Shown here: positions 10,775 to 22,507 of the stretch, in pieces | How positions within the stretch are numbered: position 1 is the stretch's first letter | Layout: each line of letters begins with the position of its first letter | Assembly (NCBI GenBank): GCA_031002005.1 | Contig: JARYHS010009186.1 | Location: 187,080,437 to 187,144,436, forward strand | Reading direction: 5' to 3' | DNA from: Vandiemenella viatica | Taxonomy: Eukaryota; Arthropoda; Insecta; Orthoptera; Morabidae | DNA length: 64,000 nt | The notes under the pieces: model-generated | Told to the model about the DNA's origin: nothing | Seen by the model: only the letters and a program-made list of their open reading frames with translations | The model's database searches: none | Made by a program: the position numbers and the translations under genes

Positions 10775-11352
10775 CAAGGGGTGATCAAATGAAAAGGTAC
10801 GAAACGACACGGTGGGTACAAATGTAGACTTCATTCAAAATATACACCATAGGCCTGAGCATAACGGTACCACTGATGAACAAGCTGCAGGATTCCTTGT
10901 TCCCAGAATTCCTGTGGCCGTGACGAGACCCAGTCCTTCACAGCGTCCTTGAGTACGTCGTCCAAGTTAAGCGCTTCCCTTTCAGTTATTTCTTCAGTGG
11001 AACAAACAAATGGAAATCGCAGGGCGACATGTCCGGACTGTAGGGCGGATGGGCAGCCCCGGTCTTTTGTTCTTGATGGACCTGCGTAGGCGTCGGAGTG
11101 TCTCACAGTACACATCCCCCACCTGTACGCCATCCTGTCCTCATACGGACTGCCGCATCATTTGGACGCCGCTTTTGATAAGAGCCTCTGCTCTCTACTG
11201 CGCATGCGGGCGCCCGCGCATGCTCCGATCCCAGTCAGAGACTCCAATCGCATCCCGAGATGTCTCGCTACGTTCTCCCATAGCGGAATATGCAAATATT
11301 CAACTGTTACGTTTTTACGTCGTTTCGTACCTTTTTATTTGATCACCCCTTG
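10775..11352 (-). mobile_element. Internally deleted mariner element (578 bp)
   Basis: The inverted ends are strongly matched: CAAGGGGTGATCAAATGAAA followed by AGGTACGAAACGAC on the left, and the complement ending in TTTGATCACCCCTTG on the right, about 34 bp with one mismatch. The minus strand codes for the C-terminal part of a mariner transposase and then stops. Such elements are about 1.3 kb when complete, so more than half is missing, including the DNA-binding domain. Flanking bases are AAC on the left and TAA on the right, so a clean TA duplication is not preserved. It is a different mariner lineage from the 1.1-2.3 kb copy. Confidence 0.85.
10831..11133 (-). pseudogene. Mariner transposase C-terminal remnant
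   Basis: A 100-codon frame inside the deleted mariner. Its last 50 residues (ALNLDDVLKDAVKDWVSSRP, then QEFWEQGILQLVHQWYRYAQ, ending GVYFE) follow the standard mariner C-terminus: a helix before the final 'F...GI..L...W.....G.YFE' motif. The first half is in a different phase from the family. A neighbouring frame reads VGDVYCETLRRLRR followed by NKRPG, which belongs just before the catalytic HDNARPH segment. The frameshift and the missing catalytic DD34D residues make it nonfunctional. Confidence 0.75.
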
Positions 11353-12967
11353 TAACATAACTTAAAATATACTTAACAGATTTTGAGAAAGTTTTCACAG
11401 TTTGAAACTTTACGGTCAGGTTTAAAATCTGATCTTTATATAATAACGCTATGATTTAATCTCTTTTGTAATTGTTCATGTATTACAAATATGATGATAA
11501 TTGTTAGGGATAACAAACTTTGAAGATTAAAAAAAAAAAAAATTAGCTTCCTTTAGAGTAGTACAGTCTCAGATAAGAAAATACTGGATAGCTAAAAAGA
11601 AATTTTATTAATATCATTTATAGTACATTCTAGTAACGTCTGTTAATAAGAAGAGAACTGAAGTTTACATCAGACGAGCTGGGAAGAATTCTTCGAGGTG
11701 AAGTAAATTTCCATTTTTAAGATACCAGTAGTTGGTTCTATCTTGGCGCCATGCAGAAAGGCAACTTTGTGCTAACAGGCTGATTCATTTCCTGTGCGGA
11801 ACACGTGTAAGTAAGGAGTCGAGTACCACTGTCTCTGGTTGGAATGGTTCAATCCCACTGATGACATTCTTTACAACATCCTAACAGCACGGAGTTTCTT
11901 CCCCAGAAGATTTCCGTGGGACATATGTCATATAATCACGGTGCAATGGAGACTCTTTCTTTAAACAGGATAACATTCATTTTCAGCAGACTGATATGGC
12001 ATTTACGAATTACGAAACCTGGAATTAAAAGAAATTTTACTTTACACAATTTACAAACGATTATAACTTTCTCACGAGATCCCTTAGATCTCAGCTAAAA
12101 ACGTTGTTCATGATAACGTATGATTGAGTTCAATAACATTTCAAACTTACATTGTACGTGTTTGGGTTAATCAGTGCTTTAACAAGATTTGTAGGAAGCG
12201 TTATTATTAAGAAAAAATTAATGATAGGAAAAAGATGTAGACTGTCAATAAACAATCTTAGTGCTTCTAACATGGAACACAGGAAAGAAAAAAAAGCTGC
12301 TAAGAGCACAAACTTGAGTAGATATAAACTAATAAGGTAGAATAGACACGATGGAATAAAAATGAGATACTAAATCACTCCTAAGAGTTGGGACTGACTT
12401 TTGTGAATCATATTTATAATTTAATTTAATGTTCAATCTCCGTAAAAGTCCCTTCGTAAAGATCGGGGGAAGTGTTTTTATTTAATGAAACGTTGCTCAA
12501 ATTGCTTCCGGTAATATCTGCAGTTGATTGGTCATGATCAAAGGTCGATAATGTACCCGCTAGAAAAATATTTGTTTTGGTGTCTGTAAAACTGAAGTAA
12601 CCACCTGGATTGAAACTGGCAAGTCAAGAGGATTTGATAAAGAGCAATTACGAGCGTTTATAATAGATAAACAGGTCAGAATCTTCTGCATAGTGTCTGA
12701 TGATATTTTATAGTGCTTTAATGTCCGAAACTCACAGATTCAATTTTATTATCACCATGTTTCACGATAAAATTGGATCAGATATTTACAAAATCTCACC
12801 TACTTTTTTTCATAGACTTCGGGATAGGAATAATTAAATTAATGTGGTCTTATTACCTGGTGAAAGCTTCAAGCTGCCGACCATTTCGCGTCTTAAAAGT
12901 AATTATAGAAAAAGTCATAAGTTACTGGGATTTTCGTTATTATTATTTCTTATATAGAGTGCATTAA
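11353..12967. other. Unassigned AT-rich spacer
   Basis: An A run lies at 11529-11541. I recognise no gene, SINE or terminal repeat in this 1.6 kb. Confidence 0.4.
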
Positions 12968-13205
12968 CTCCAGCGGGTCTGGTGGTTGAGGGTTAACCCT
13001 CGGGCTCGGAATTTGGAAGGACGCGTGTTCAAATCCCCGTTCAGCTACCCTGATTTCGGTTTTCCATGATTTCTCGAAACTACTTCCCGCTAATGTCACG
13101 ATGGTTCCTTCAAAAGACTGTAGCGTAAATTTTTCGTTCGTTACACCTTCCTCTCCTGGCGCTAATGATCGCTCTGTCAACGAGCCGTAAAGTCCGAAGC
13201 AAAAA
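12968..13205 (+). repeat. Diverged tRNA-derived SINE (tail type c)
   Basis: The head shows GTCTGGTGGTTGAGGGTTAA in A-box position and GTTCAAATCCC as B box, followed by the body (GATTTCGGTTTTCCATGATT) and a distinctive tail GGCGCTAATGATCGCTCTGT then AACGAGCCGTAAAG. The tail matches the fragment at 33660-33745. The overall plan equals the 14.8/16.7/59.6 kb SINEs but the sequence is much more diverged. Confidence 0.7.
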
Positions 13206-13463
13206 CAAAACGCAGCAACTTCGCCTACAAAATATCTAGGAAATCGATTCGAAGATGTATTGGCTGCACTGCTCCACAGTCACAAACAGTTGACTCGCGG
13301 TTTTGCCATTTGCACGTAAGATACGCACATCTTCAGAAAATTATGGACATGAAAACAGAAACATTTCCACTATATTTTAATTTCTTTCGGAATTGCCATT
13401 TAAAAAAAAAAATTTACAGAAATTTATTATATTTTATGGAAACATAACAATAGCTGGCTTGTA

Positions 13464-13811
13464 TTGATCAAACAAAAAGTTGAGATGTCGGTGAACGATA
13501 GAGAAAGCCGAGCCAGTACTCCTGTGGATTGCTGGAACCAGCATGTTGAGAGGCCAGTCGATCCTTTCTCCATTCGCGAAACGAACCTTGGTGGAATGTC
13601 CAGATCAAGGTTGGCGATACTTGCTCGGCCTGGCCACCTTGACACCGTCCAGTCTAGATCGCCAGCGAAGTGCGTCTCACTACCATGTCATCCACCTGGA
13701 GCAGCCGTTGCCCCTGATATGTATTGTGTTGGCTCTATACTACAAGCGCCGTCCTCGAAACGGTATTTGCAACGACCATAGAAATGTCGGTCGAGGTCTT
13801 GTGTGTAACAG
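13464..13811 (+). other. GC-rich candidate host exon with strong 5' splice site
   Basis: This block is GC- and CpG-rich in an AT-rich setting. Two plus frames stay open, 13464-13781 (105 codons) and 13543-13815 (90 codons). The second ends at a textbook 5' splice site, CAG|GTAAGC, with the intron starting at 13812. That frame has a short hydrophobic run (PLPLICIVLALYY) followed by KRRPR, like a membrane segment with a cytoplasmic stop-transfer. No family is recognised. Plausible 3' splice sites (AG after pyrimidines) upstream are weak, for example GTCCAG at 13646-13651. It may equally be a chance open region; I place it as a candidate only. Confidence 0.25.
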
Positions 13812-14789
13812 GTAAGCAGAAACAAGTCAGCCTTTTGTGTGCGCATGAAAAATACTGCTCCTTGTGCTATTAACGTTATTGCAGGTTGAGTAAGTTACGA
13901 TGAAGTGTCTGATGGATTAATAATTCCACGCCAAGTGGAAAAATTCCAATTCATAATGTAAATAGACAGGAGGATCGCCATTAAAAATTATTCCTACTGG
14001 AAACTTCCTCTGACGCTGCAGTTCAGTCTTAAAACGTTCGGCTCTGACCAATAGTGGAGAGGAAACAAATCAGCTGGAAACAACGCAGTCATTACTGTTA
14101 TGCTCGAATGTAAACACCTATTTCCACTGTCCTTCCAAAAAACACACAAAAATGGGGATGTAAGATATAATACATATAGAAATATTTATTTTTATCTCGG
14201 GCAATCAGGAAACTGAACTGTTGTAAGTGGGATGCAACAGTGATTGTTTTACATTCTCTCACAAACTTATTGTAAACTGAACAGTGGAACTATTTTATTT
14301 ATTTCTTTATTTCTTTTCTTTTTTTTTTTTTGGCCGGCCGAGCGTAGATTACACAACTTACCCCAAAAGTGTGTTTGCCTGCTCACTGTCGGTTGAGGTT
14401 GTAGTCTTCAGACTGACGTATGCGAGATATTTAGCTAGGAAAAAAGAGAGCAATGAACTTGACTACGGTTATGTGAGTAACTCTTGGAAATGTGTGCTTC
14501 AGATGTAAAGTTGGTTTTGTTGTAGAAAACGTAGGAAGGGCGCACAGCACAATGCTTGGTACACTTCAAAGCTTGGTATAATGATACACGTCTGAGAAGT
14601 GAGAGTAAAGCGAATGGTGGATAATTTATCGAAACGGGTTGTAGCTGCCTTGTGAGCTAGGCGAGAGTTGAATAGCGATAGAATTGGTTTAAAAAACTAT
14701 TTCTGTGATCCACGTTCATGATAATTAAACTGCATGGCCAAGATTCACTTCAAGAACTGACTTACAGCACTGATGTCAATACTGTGTTA
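13812..14789. other. Unassigned spacer
   Basis: Contains a T run at 14319-14331 followed by GGCCGGCC. No gene seen. Confidence 0.4.
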
Positions 14790-14998
14790 CCGAGCGTGGT
14801 GGGTGAACGGTTAACGTTCTGGTCTCGCATTCGGGAGGACGCCGGTTCGAATCCCCGTCCGGGCATGCAGATTTGGGTTTTCCATGGTTTCCCCAAATCA
14901 CTGCAGGCGAATGCCGGGTTGCTTCCTTAAAAAAGGCCATGGCTGAATTGCTTCCCGTTCTTGTTCCCTGTCTCGTCCCGTATCTAATGCGCTGTTAC
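14790..14998 (+). repeat. tRNA-derived SINE
   Basis: The head has A box GTGGGTGAACGGTTAACGTT and B box GGTTCGAATCCCCGTCC, with the anticodon-region segment CTCGCATTCGGGAGGACGCC between. The body is CAGATTTGGGTTTTCCATGG, CCCCAAATCAC, and a CTTCCTTAAAAAAGGCCATGG block. The copy ends near TATCTAATGCGCTGTTAC, before the usual tail, so the 3' end is truncated or rearranged. RNA polymerase III would initiate from the internal boxes if active. This is one of the cleaner copies. Confidence 0.85.
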
Positions 14999-16359
14999 TC
15001 ACTTGTTTGATCGAGGTGGCATGTTCTAACACTACAGTGAAATGGTTACGACGGAAGTCGATTTGTTGATGATTATCTTACAAGACAGGGAGGTAAATTT
15101 AGGTATCATTCTGAGGTTTAATAAGCAAATATTTTAAATGAAATGTTTTCAGAAGGGATGATTTACTGAAACAATTGGAACTTCAAATACGCTGCAGAGA
15201 AAGACTGCGCTCCTCAAGACGCATTCTTACAACTTTTTAGGGCTAATAAGCATAAATAAGTTTATTTGTATTTGTGTTTCTATTTTAAAGGCATTTTACT
15301 TTTGTAAGACTGCAAAAATTTTCAGAGCTGCAGGTACTTATAGGTGAATAATTCTAGTTTACCACGAATTTCGTAAACAGAAATTACTATTTATTATTGT
15401 TGAATAATCGTACAAAATAAAAAACTGATTCAATGGTCACCTGATTTTCATAAGTTTCTATACGTTAGTTTAGTCTCAGATTATGTATTAATAGATCTGT
15501 CTGAACTACAACTGTTTGCTTTCACACATAGCTTGAAAACGTATTAATATTTATTACTTACAATTTTAATGACGACTGAGAGACGGAAAATGTTGGTTAT
15601 TTAATACCGATTTAATTTAGTATTTTTCACAATAATCCTTAACATTTCCCTGCATGGAATTATGGAAAATGAACGAAAATACAAAGTGATTTTGAAGTAG
15701 TATCCCACCATTAGCCGAAGAAAATATAGCTATTCTCTTGAGCAAGGAGCTGTGCTTGAATTGCACAAATTTCTCCCACATGTCCCGCCATTGTTAGAGT
15801 AAATCAAAAAGATTTCTTTTGGGTGCTTGAGAACAGATGAATCACTGCTTTCCGCTATAATTCGCTCGAGTCTATTCCATCAGTACTTTTCAATCGCGGA
15901 ACACACAAATATTGAAAGCATACTCGCTCGAGAAATATAAGAATGTTATGCTCTTACAGGAAATCCTAAATAAAGTCCAAACAACGGGCTGGAACATCTA
16001 TTTGGAGGCATTTGAAAATCTGACATGCGTTTATTAAACTTACCTATAGACATACAACCAGCAATTGACTATATTTGCGGGGGGAAAATACATCTCGTGG
16101 ACACTAAGGTCGCGTTAAACTTCCCCACTTGTTGACGCGTCCTACCTGTACTCTTCATTCATCCTGCAGAAAAATATGGACAGTTTTTTCGTAACAGACC
16201 CAATGTATTATCGACTTTCTTTTATTTGATATTTTTATTTTTTATTTGATTTTGCCGACTTCATTTTTATTAGTTGAGACAGAAAAAGTTTAGAGGACGG
16301 AATGAAAGTTTCTCCGGAAAAAGGCAATGCAGTTACTGTATAACATGCTTGTTTTATAA
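14999..16359. other. Unassigned AT-rich spacer
   Basis: No recognisable gene or repeat end in this 1.36 kb. Confidence 0.4.
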
Positions 16360-16600
16360 TTAGTAAATGTGGGCGTACCGAATTGACGTTAAGGCTAGAT
16401 CGGTGACGCCAGGAACGCCTGGCAGTTTGCCCGCTGTAGAACCCATGACATAATACAAAGCAGCGCCGACTGAGTCAGTGGCGCCTTGACCCACCGAGGT
16501 CGTTCTCTCACGGACACGCTTTGGATTCGCAGCGTCCGAACGCAAGGCCGCTGGTCGCTTGTCCGCCTGAAGGTGTTTTCTAGTCACCAAATGATACATT
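16360..16600 (-). other. GC-rich island with an open minus-strand frame
   Basis: About 200 bases (16375-16575) are GC- and CpG-rich. The minus strand is open for 79 codons (16360-16599). It contains RPAALRSDAANPKRVRER and a G/A/V-rich stretch, but I recognise no domain. AG at 16568 (CTTCAG then GCGGACAAG on the minus strand) could serve as a 3' splice site. It may be a host exon or the remains of an element. I do not assign a product. Confidence 0.25.
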
Positions 16601-16685
16601 CATTAAAATTCTAGATAAGTGTTCTATCAAGGAAAAATATCGTTAGAATCAACCTTGCTAATGAGTTAGTAAAAGTTTCAAAAAC

Positions 16686-16949
16686 ACATATATCGAGCGT
16701 GGTGGTGTAACGGTTAGCGTTCTGGCCTCGCATTCGGGAGGACGGCAGTTCGAATCCCCGTCCGGGCATCCAGATTTGGATTTTCCATGGTTTCCCAAAT
16801 CACTCCAGGCAACTGCCGAGATGCTTCCTTCAAAAGGCCATGACTGAATTCCTTCCCATTCCTTGCCCCCCCATCCTTTCCCGTCTCTAAAGACCTCGCT
16901 GTTAAGAGACGTTAAGCAGTTTAAAAAAAAAAAAAAAGACAACATATAT
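16686..16949 (+). repeat. Complete tRNA-derived SINE with poly(A) (tail type a)
   Basis: Full-length copy. The head is GAGCGTGGTGGTGTAACGGT with B box GTTCGAATCCCCGTCCGGGC. The body follows, then CCCGTCTCTAAAGACCTCG and the tail AAGAGACGTTAAGCAGTTT, then about 15 A. An 8-bp repeat ACATATAT at 16686-16693 and 16942-16949 is a plausible target duplication. Its sense tail differs from the 58.8-kb copy. Confidence 0.9.
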
Positions 16950-16969
16950 TGATCAACATGGAATGGGGT

Positions 16970-17290
16970 TTAGGTAAAGGTGAAAGAGTTTGTTGGGCTC
17001 AGGACACTTCCCACAGGATTCGCGAAGGTAGAGATCGGTTTTTTCCCACTACAACCTTCGGCACTAGAGGGAGAAGTAAGATGGCCAGCGCCATACTCCG
17101 ATCTTTCTTTACTCTCGCGAGGAAGAAACTCCTCGTTGCTCATTGAACAGCAAACTGAGTTGTCGTGGAAAGCCACTCTGGACGACCATTCTCGAAGAAA
17201 ACTCCTCAGCTTTGTCGAGAATCGAACCACGATCTTGCGTGCCGTCATGACACTACCACCTGAGTTACGGGATGGATGGGGATTTAATTT
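16970..17290 (-). repeat. Second SINE family (SINE-2)
   Basis: On the minus strand it begins near 17275 with CCCGTAACTCAGGTGGTAGT (A-box-like) and GTGGTTCGATTCTCGACAAA (B-box-like), then an unrelated body with GTTTTCTTCGAGAATGGTCG, CACGACAACTCAGTTTGCTG and a GCGCTGGCCATCTTACTTCT block. The absence of stops in three frames is a by-product of composition, not coding. It lies 20 bases beyond the SINE at 16.7-16.95 kb in the opposite orientation. No second copy is visible in the window, so the family call rests on the tRNA-like head. Confidence 0.55.
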
Positions 17291-19157
17291 TGCCTCACAA
17301 TAGCTATCGAGGAAGGCAGTCATTAAACTAGTAAAGGATAAATAATAAAGATCATGAGAACTGTTTTGGTAAACAATCCAATTTCACTTCCCCTCCATTT
17401 TTTAATATTAAAACGGTGGTGAAAACAGTATAAGTAGTATCTTCTCGAAGTTTGTGAGAAGAAATTTTTACACGTAACCTAGTGCAGCAATAAAAACCTA
17501 CTAACAAACCAAAAACTGTAAAACATTTCCAGTGTTGAATGTGATGTATTATATGAGTGAAAAATAACAGTGCAATATATTTCTGTGATTTGCGTAATTC
17601 GTATTAATAATTTAACAGTATAAAAATATGTAGATGTATAGCCATTCAGTGAGAGAGAGAGAGGGGGGAGGGGGGGGGGAGAGGGGAACGCGATGCAATG
17701 CAATGCAAAAAAGCTTTTCAGAGTGACAAACTCAAGAGTTTTCTTTTTCGATCGAGCACTTTGACTGGGATGAGGTAGACTACCTTTACCAAACAATGTC
17801 AACTAAGGTACGATTTTCATGCTTCATTCAAATTAGTCCAGGCCTGGATGGATCCGTAGACTGAATCTATTTTTCCTTCGTTTGTTCTTAATTCTCGTTA
17901 TTGCTCTGTAGTCATTTTCAGCCTTTATCAACACTTTTACATTTCTATTTGAAAAAACATTGTAATTATCATTCATTCCAAGCGTTTTGTTACTTAAAAA
18001 GTGCAGGGTAATACAAGATTTTTAATTAAGCTATTTGTACCCTGGGCCGGACTCGGGGAAGCTGTGACCCTCATCACTCGAAGCTTAGAACTCTAGCCCC
18101 TGCACTGCAGGGGCCGGTTTTATTTTCATCAATGCTATACCACAAAGTAGGAAAACTTCCCGCCAGTAATAAAACAAGTAGTTTTATTTTCTATCCGAAT
18201 TAGTTCGCCGATTTTGTGTGGTTCCATATCTGACATGATCTTTACACGGCAATCGCGACAGAGTTCGCCAAAACATGGTGAGGTATCGATCCAGTGACTA
18301 AGATGGAAATTCAGAGGCATTAAATCAGGGCGATAACCCAAGTGTTACTTTGTAGAGCATTATCATTTCCATTCTATTTTTAGGGAGAGATTTCTGAATC
18401 TATCTGAATCAAAACTTCCTACTCCTTACTCGTTTAGTAAGATAGGCGAGGAGTCTCTAAAATTGTTTACAAGAAAATAGTAAAGATGACTGTCTCATCT
18501 TGTATAATAGGTGCATTACAGAAAATTCACCAATATCAGCATACCTCAACGAACTTCTGCTGAACTCTTTACAAACACCACATATATGGATACGTAATTA
18601 GTGTTATAGAAGTGGTTATGTTGGAGCTATTACTAATTTCTGTACAAATCAGGTTGTGTTTTCCTCATCGTCTCACACAAATCGAGATAAAACTACTCCT
18701 GGTAAGTTTAGTTTTAATATATTACTGAGCGTTTGAGTGTGTGATTTAGGCGCATATGTAGTTTAGAGCAATGCTCGTTGAAGCGCATTCTGAGTGAAAT
18801 AAGTACAATTAGTCAACAGCCAATAAATAAAGGGATTCAGTAAGAAAAATTAATAATTAATAAAGTTACTGAACGTTTGCGACCAAACTTTTTATAAATG
18901 TAAGATCAGTAGTTAGGAATAATTTCAATTCTTGCACTCTGTGGAAATTAAATTCTAATTGGTTAGTGCGTAGCTAATAAACTGAGAGAATATTTTTATT
19001 AAACTAAAAATGTGTTCACTAATTGTTGTTACAAAGATGATTCAATTAACTCCTACTGCAACTTATTCATTCCGATCTGACGTGTCTTCTTTTTATATTG
19101 CTTTTTCTACAGTCATAGATGCGCACATACTGGAACCATTTCAAGCGTAAATCCTTC
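17291..19157. other. Unassigned spacer with a purine-rich tract
   Basis: A GA/G-rich simple tract lies at 17651-17686 (GAGAGAGAGAGAGGGGGGAG and onward), followed by a CGATGCAATGCAATGCAA short repeat. At 18097-18115 GCCCCTGCACTGCAGGGGC forms a perfect short hairpin. The rest is AT-rich with no gene recognised. Confidence 0.45.
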
Positions 19158-19382
19158 CCAGCGTAATGGTTTAGACGTAACGCTCTGGGCTCGCATTCGG
19201 GAGGACGCGATTTCGAATCCCGGTTCGGCATTCCAGTTTAGGATTAGCCATGATTTCGCCGAATCGCTCCAGGTGAATGCCAGTTAGGTTCCTTCAAAAG
19301 GCTATGGCCGAATTCCTCCCCGTTCCTTGTTGCCAATTCTTTCCCTCCTCTAATGACCTCGGCGAGATGTAAATACGTCAGC
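19158..19382 (+). repeat. tRNA-derived SINE, diverged
   Basis: The head is GCGTAATGGTTTAGACGTAA with B box TTTCGAATCCCGGTTCGGC. The body includes ATTCGGGAGGACGCG, CCGAATCGCTCCAGGTGAAT and CTTCAAAAGGCTATGGCCGA. The 3' part ends near CCTCGGCGAGATGTAAA. No target duplication is seen. Confidence 0.8.
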
Positions 19383-20404
19383 AAAGCAGGATTCCAGAGC
19401 TGAAAATCAATAGTACGATACTCCACGTCTTCGATCAATTCTTGCGAATTTGGAGCTGTAATTTTTCTTCTGTGGCGATAATTTACGTTGAAATTCAAAA
19501 TCGGCAGAAATTTGTGATTATCGGACCTTATCTCCGAAACTTGATTGACGATTACGCTCGGATATAAAAAATTTAGTGGATAACGTTTTACTTATTGTGG
19601 TTCAAAAGAGACTTAAAAATAACAGGAATAAAAAAATAAAACGTGATTACTACATTCAAGTGGTATTATTTCCGTATCATCTTGCTTGAAGTTCTGTTGT
19701 CTTACAATTACATGAAACTGTAAATAGCATTTACGTACAAGATAACCGGAAATAAAAAATAAGGAAAATTTTATATCTTCGGTATCAGTGAAGATTCTTT
19801 ATATAAAATTTAATTTTGTGTCTGAAACATGATCTTTAAAATGTGTGGTCACTTGTTGAAACACGATTTGATACTAACATATAACTTTGCTGACAGTGGG
19901 ACTACGGGAAGATGCTTGTCGAAGAGGCATGCAATAGACTTGAGGACTCGCACTGGTGCAGTGCCTGCTCATTAGTTGGCAGCTTTTAAGGCCAGGCACT
20001 ATCGTGACGCGATGACCAAGTGTCGCGGCCTCTGTCGGGGATATACACGGACTGTTAATGTCCTACTAACTGCTTAATAGTTAATTCCTCGTAGTGTGTT
20101 GTAATCTCGCTGTGGAACAGTCGACGTTGCATTATTACGCAGCGTTGATGAAGAATAACATCACATGAAACCATTCCACCTACTGTTCTGGCCATAAAAC
20201 AAATTAATTTACTGGTGCAACAGTTGAAGAGAAGTTCACCTACCCAAGTTTCTCCATTGATGACATAGCAGTTAACAAGACTAAAATATAAGGATGCCTC
20301 ACAACCGGCGGCCTAATTGTTTTGATTAAACTAAATTTGCCAATGAACTTCTAAAATAATCATCTCTTACTATACTTAGTAGGTCGACAAAAGACGTTAT
20401 ACGC
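19383..20404. other. Unassigned spacer
   Basis: No recognised features. A slightly GC-richer segment lies at 19900-20060. Confidence 0.35.
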
Positions 20405-20505
20405 AGTTAAACCAGCTGACGTCCACAGTAAGAATCGAACTGGTGACCTTCGGTACGCGAGTTTATTTCATTAACCACTGAGGTGACATTGTCGAGCTTC
20501 TTAAG
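20405..20505 (-). repeat. tRNA-like SINE head fragment
   Basis: The minus strand reads GTCACCTCAGTGGTTAATGA (A-box-like) and then GGTCACCAGTTCGATTCTTA (B-box-like), spaced as in a tRNA, followed by CTGTGGACGTCAGCTGG. It shares GGTCACCAGTTC with 4790-4895. It is more likely a decayed SINE head than a functional tRNA, since the arms do not pair well. Confidence 0.45.
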
Positions 20506-21946
20506 AGTTCGCGAATAGTTTTTAGAGATATGGGCAAACTGTATCAATATAACAGCCATTTTCACTACTCTGTTTATGGCTCATAAGAATTCGTGACTTG
20601 CCTCACACGGGTTGAACGAGTTACTCTTGTTAGCGTATGTTACGGCGAACTACAAGATAGCGTCCTAAACAAATTGATTCATGGCGTAAGCCGGAAGTCA
20701 GTGATAGCGTTAGCTTCGTCCCTGTTAGTATTGACGTCGTTTACACTGGCAGTCATCTTGAAAACTTTTATATTGTGGCTAATTCCCGAAAACTTAGTTT
20801 TCAAAAGTCAAAAGAGCAACAGCAATAGATACTGGCCCTGCAAAATGGTATATTTCATGTAGCGGTAGTAAGAAATCGCTTTAACTATTACCGGTTTCTT
20901 ACCATGATTATCGGGAAATTGTTTTTTTTGTCTATATCATGAAACTATACCTGGAATAATGAAATAAACACCATTATTAAACATATCACCGATAAACAAA
21001 ACTTCATAATGTATAACTGTTTGTGATATTATTTTCGTCGTAACACCGCACTCCATTCATTGTTTGTTTTCTACTAAAGTCAAAATCTTAACAACAGTGG
21101 AGAATGTTGAAAGAGCAAACACCGCTGAAATCTAGGGAGTGAATCTATCGGTCGGTTAGTAATATTTATTTCATTTTGGAAACTATTTGAGGAGGAAATA
21201 CGGGATTACGGTAGTTTTTTTTAATCACCAAAAAACGAATAAAATCCATGAACATGATTTTAATCCATACAATTTTCAGTGTTTACAAGATTTCCGAGGC
21301 TGTTGAAAGTTTTATTGGCGCAATCTCTCGCCCGTAACCTCTATAGTTGAAGTATTACCTAATGAACGATACGGGCAAGGAATAATTCCGTTTTAAGACG
21401 GAAGTAATTAAAATAATAGAAACATGAAAATCATTATTCCGTTCCCAGATTTGCCCCTGCTATTGTGGTGATCCTCAGTCGGTTTCAGAATGAATACGTC
21501 GAATGTTTCAGCTAATCGGAAGATTCTGCAACTGAAGGTTACATGCTAATAATTTCTGTGTAGCACTGCTGCTGCAGTCAAACATTAACGCTCAGTTAAG
21601 TTTCCCAGAAAATAAATAAACATGATTGAAGTTAAAACAAATTTCTAACACCTTAAACCTCTTCATCCGAGAAGGAAAGGCCCCTTATCGCCTGTATGGA
21701 ATCTTCGCAAACGTGATCCTAGAGCTGTGTTTCTTCATTAAAGTTCGGGTAGTCGTTTAATACCATCTCTTTGACGACGGCTACGGAATTTAATGAAGCA
21801 GATATGAATGCTTCATAACTTCTAAACCTGACGGTCTGCTGACTCAGTGGAACTACTCTGAAGTGATGAATCAATAGGTCACATCTTGACCGACGTTGCT
21901 ATGGCACAGTAACTGCTTCTGGACCTCTACAACAGATTGTTTCTTA
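20506..21946. other. Unassigned spacer
   Basis: A plus frame of 89 codons (20593-20862) contains a hydrophobic run (ALASSLLVLTSFTLAVILKT) but no recognisable family, and I regard it as chance. Otherwise AT-rich. Confidence 0.35.
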
Positions 21947-22306
21947 GGGAGCGTCCATACACCACGTAGCTCCATTTTGGCCTCCTGTGAAAATCCCCTC
22001 CTTCCCTAAGTAGCCCGATGCGGCTTTTTCCTTTACCCCCGCCTCCCTCCGCGTAGCTTGTGCTGTTTTTTTCTTGTCACACTATCTTAAATTATATACG
22101 GAGATAATTAAATGACTGAAATAAATATTCACATGCTGTTGCGTGTTCTGTGCCTTATTTTAACTGAGACAAATAATATGAATGGAAAACTGCGTGCCCT
22201 GGCTCAGAACCCCTCACCCTCCCTTATGTAGCCCAGCATAGCTTCCCAGCCAACTCCTCCCCTTCCCCCTCCCCTTGACCGAGACACGTAATTTATGGAT
22301 GCTCTC
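21947..22306 (-). mobile_element. PIF/Harbinger-like MITE, copy 2 (360 bp)
   Basis: Flanked by TTA at 21944-21946 and 22307-22309. The ends are GGGAGCGTCCATACACCACG and the complement of TTTATGGATGCTCTC. The internal order is reversed relative to copies 1 and 3: the CTCCATTTTGGCCTCCTGTG side comes first and the CTCGGTCC-type side last. The C-rich tracts are interrupted, showing more divergence than copies 1 and 4. Confidence 0.8.
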
Positions 22307-22507
22307 TTATGTGTGGAAGAACTTTCACCATCCGATACTGGGCCTGCTTGGTAGGAGATGGTGGTGAACAATTTCTGATTACCAGATTGTGCACAAAAGG
22401 CGTAGGTTGAATCTCTCTGCAATGCGTATTGAATGGGAACACACGACACTGTTAGAGGTAATTTTCCTTCTTGTTATGGGAACGTTTAACTCGACACTGA
22501 TCATGTT

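Noticed and set aside
14790..14870. tRNA gene at the SINE head
   Set aside because: The boxes are good, but the sequence continues into the SINE body and the same unit recurs many times in the window.
16970..17323. Overlapping frames of 107 and 117 codons on opposite strands
   Set aside because: They cover a tRNA-headed SINE-2 copy; lack of stops reflects composition.
20405..20505. Possible functional tRNA gene
   Set aside because: A and B boxes are roughly spaced, but the acceptor and anticodon stems do not pair, and the core recurs at 4.8 kb, so it is SINE-like.
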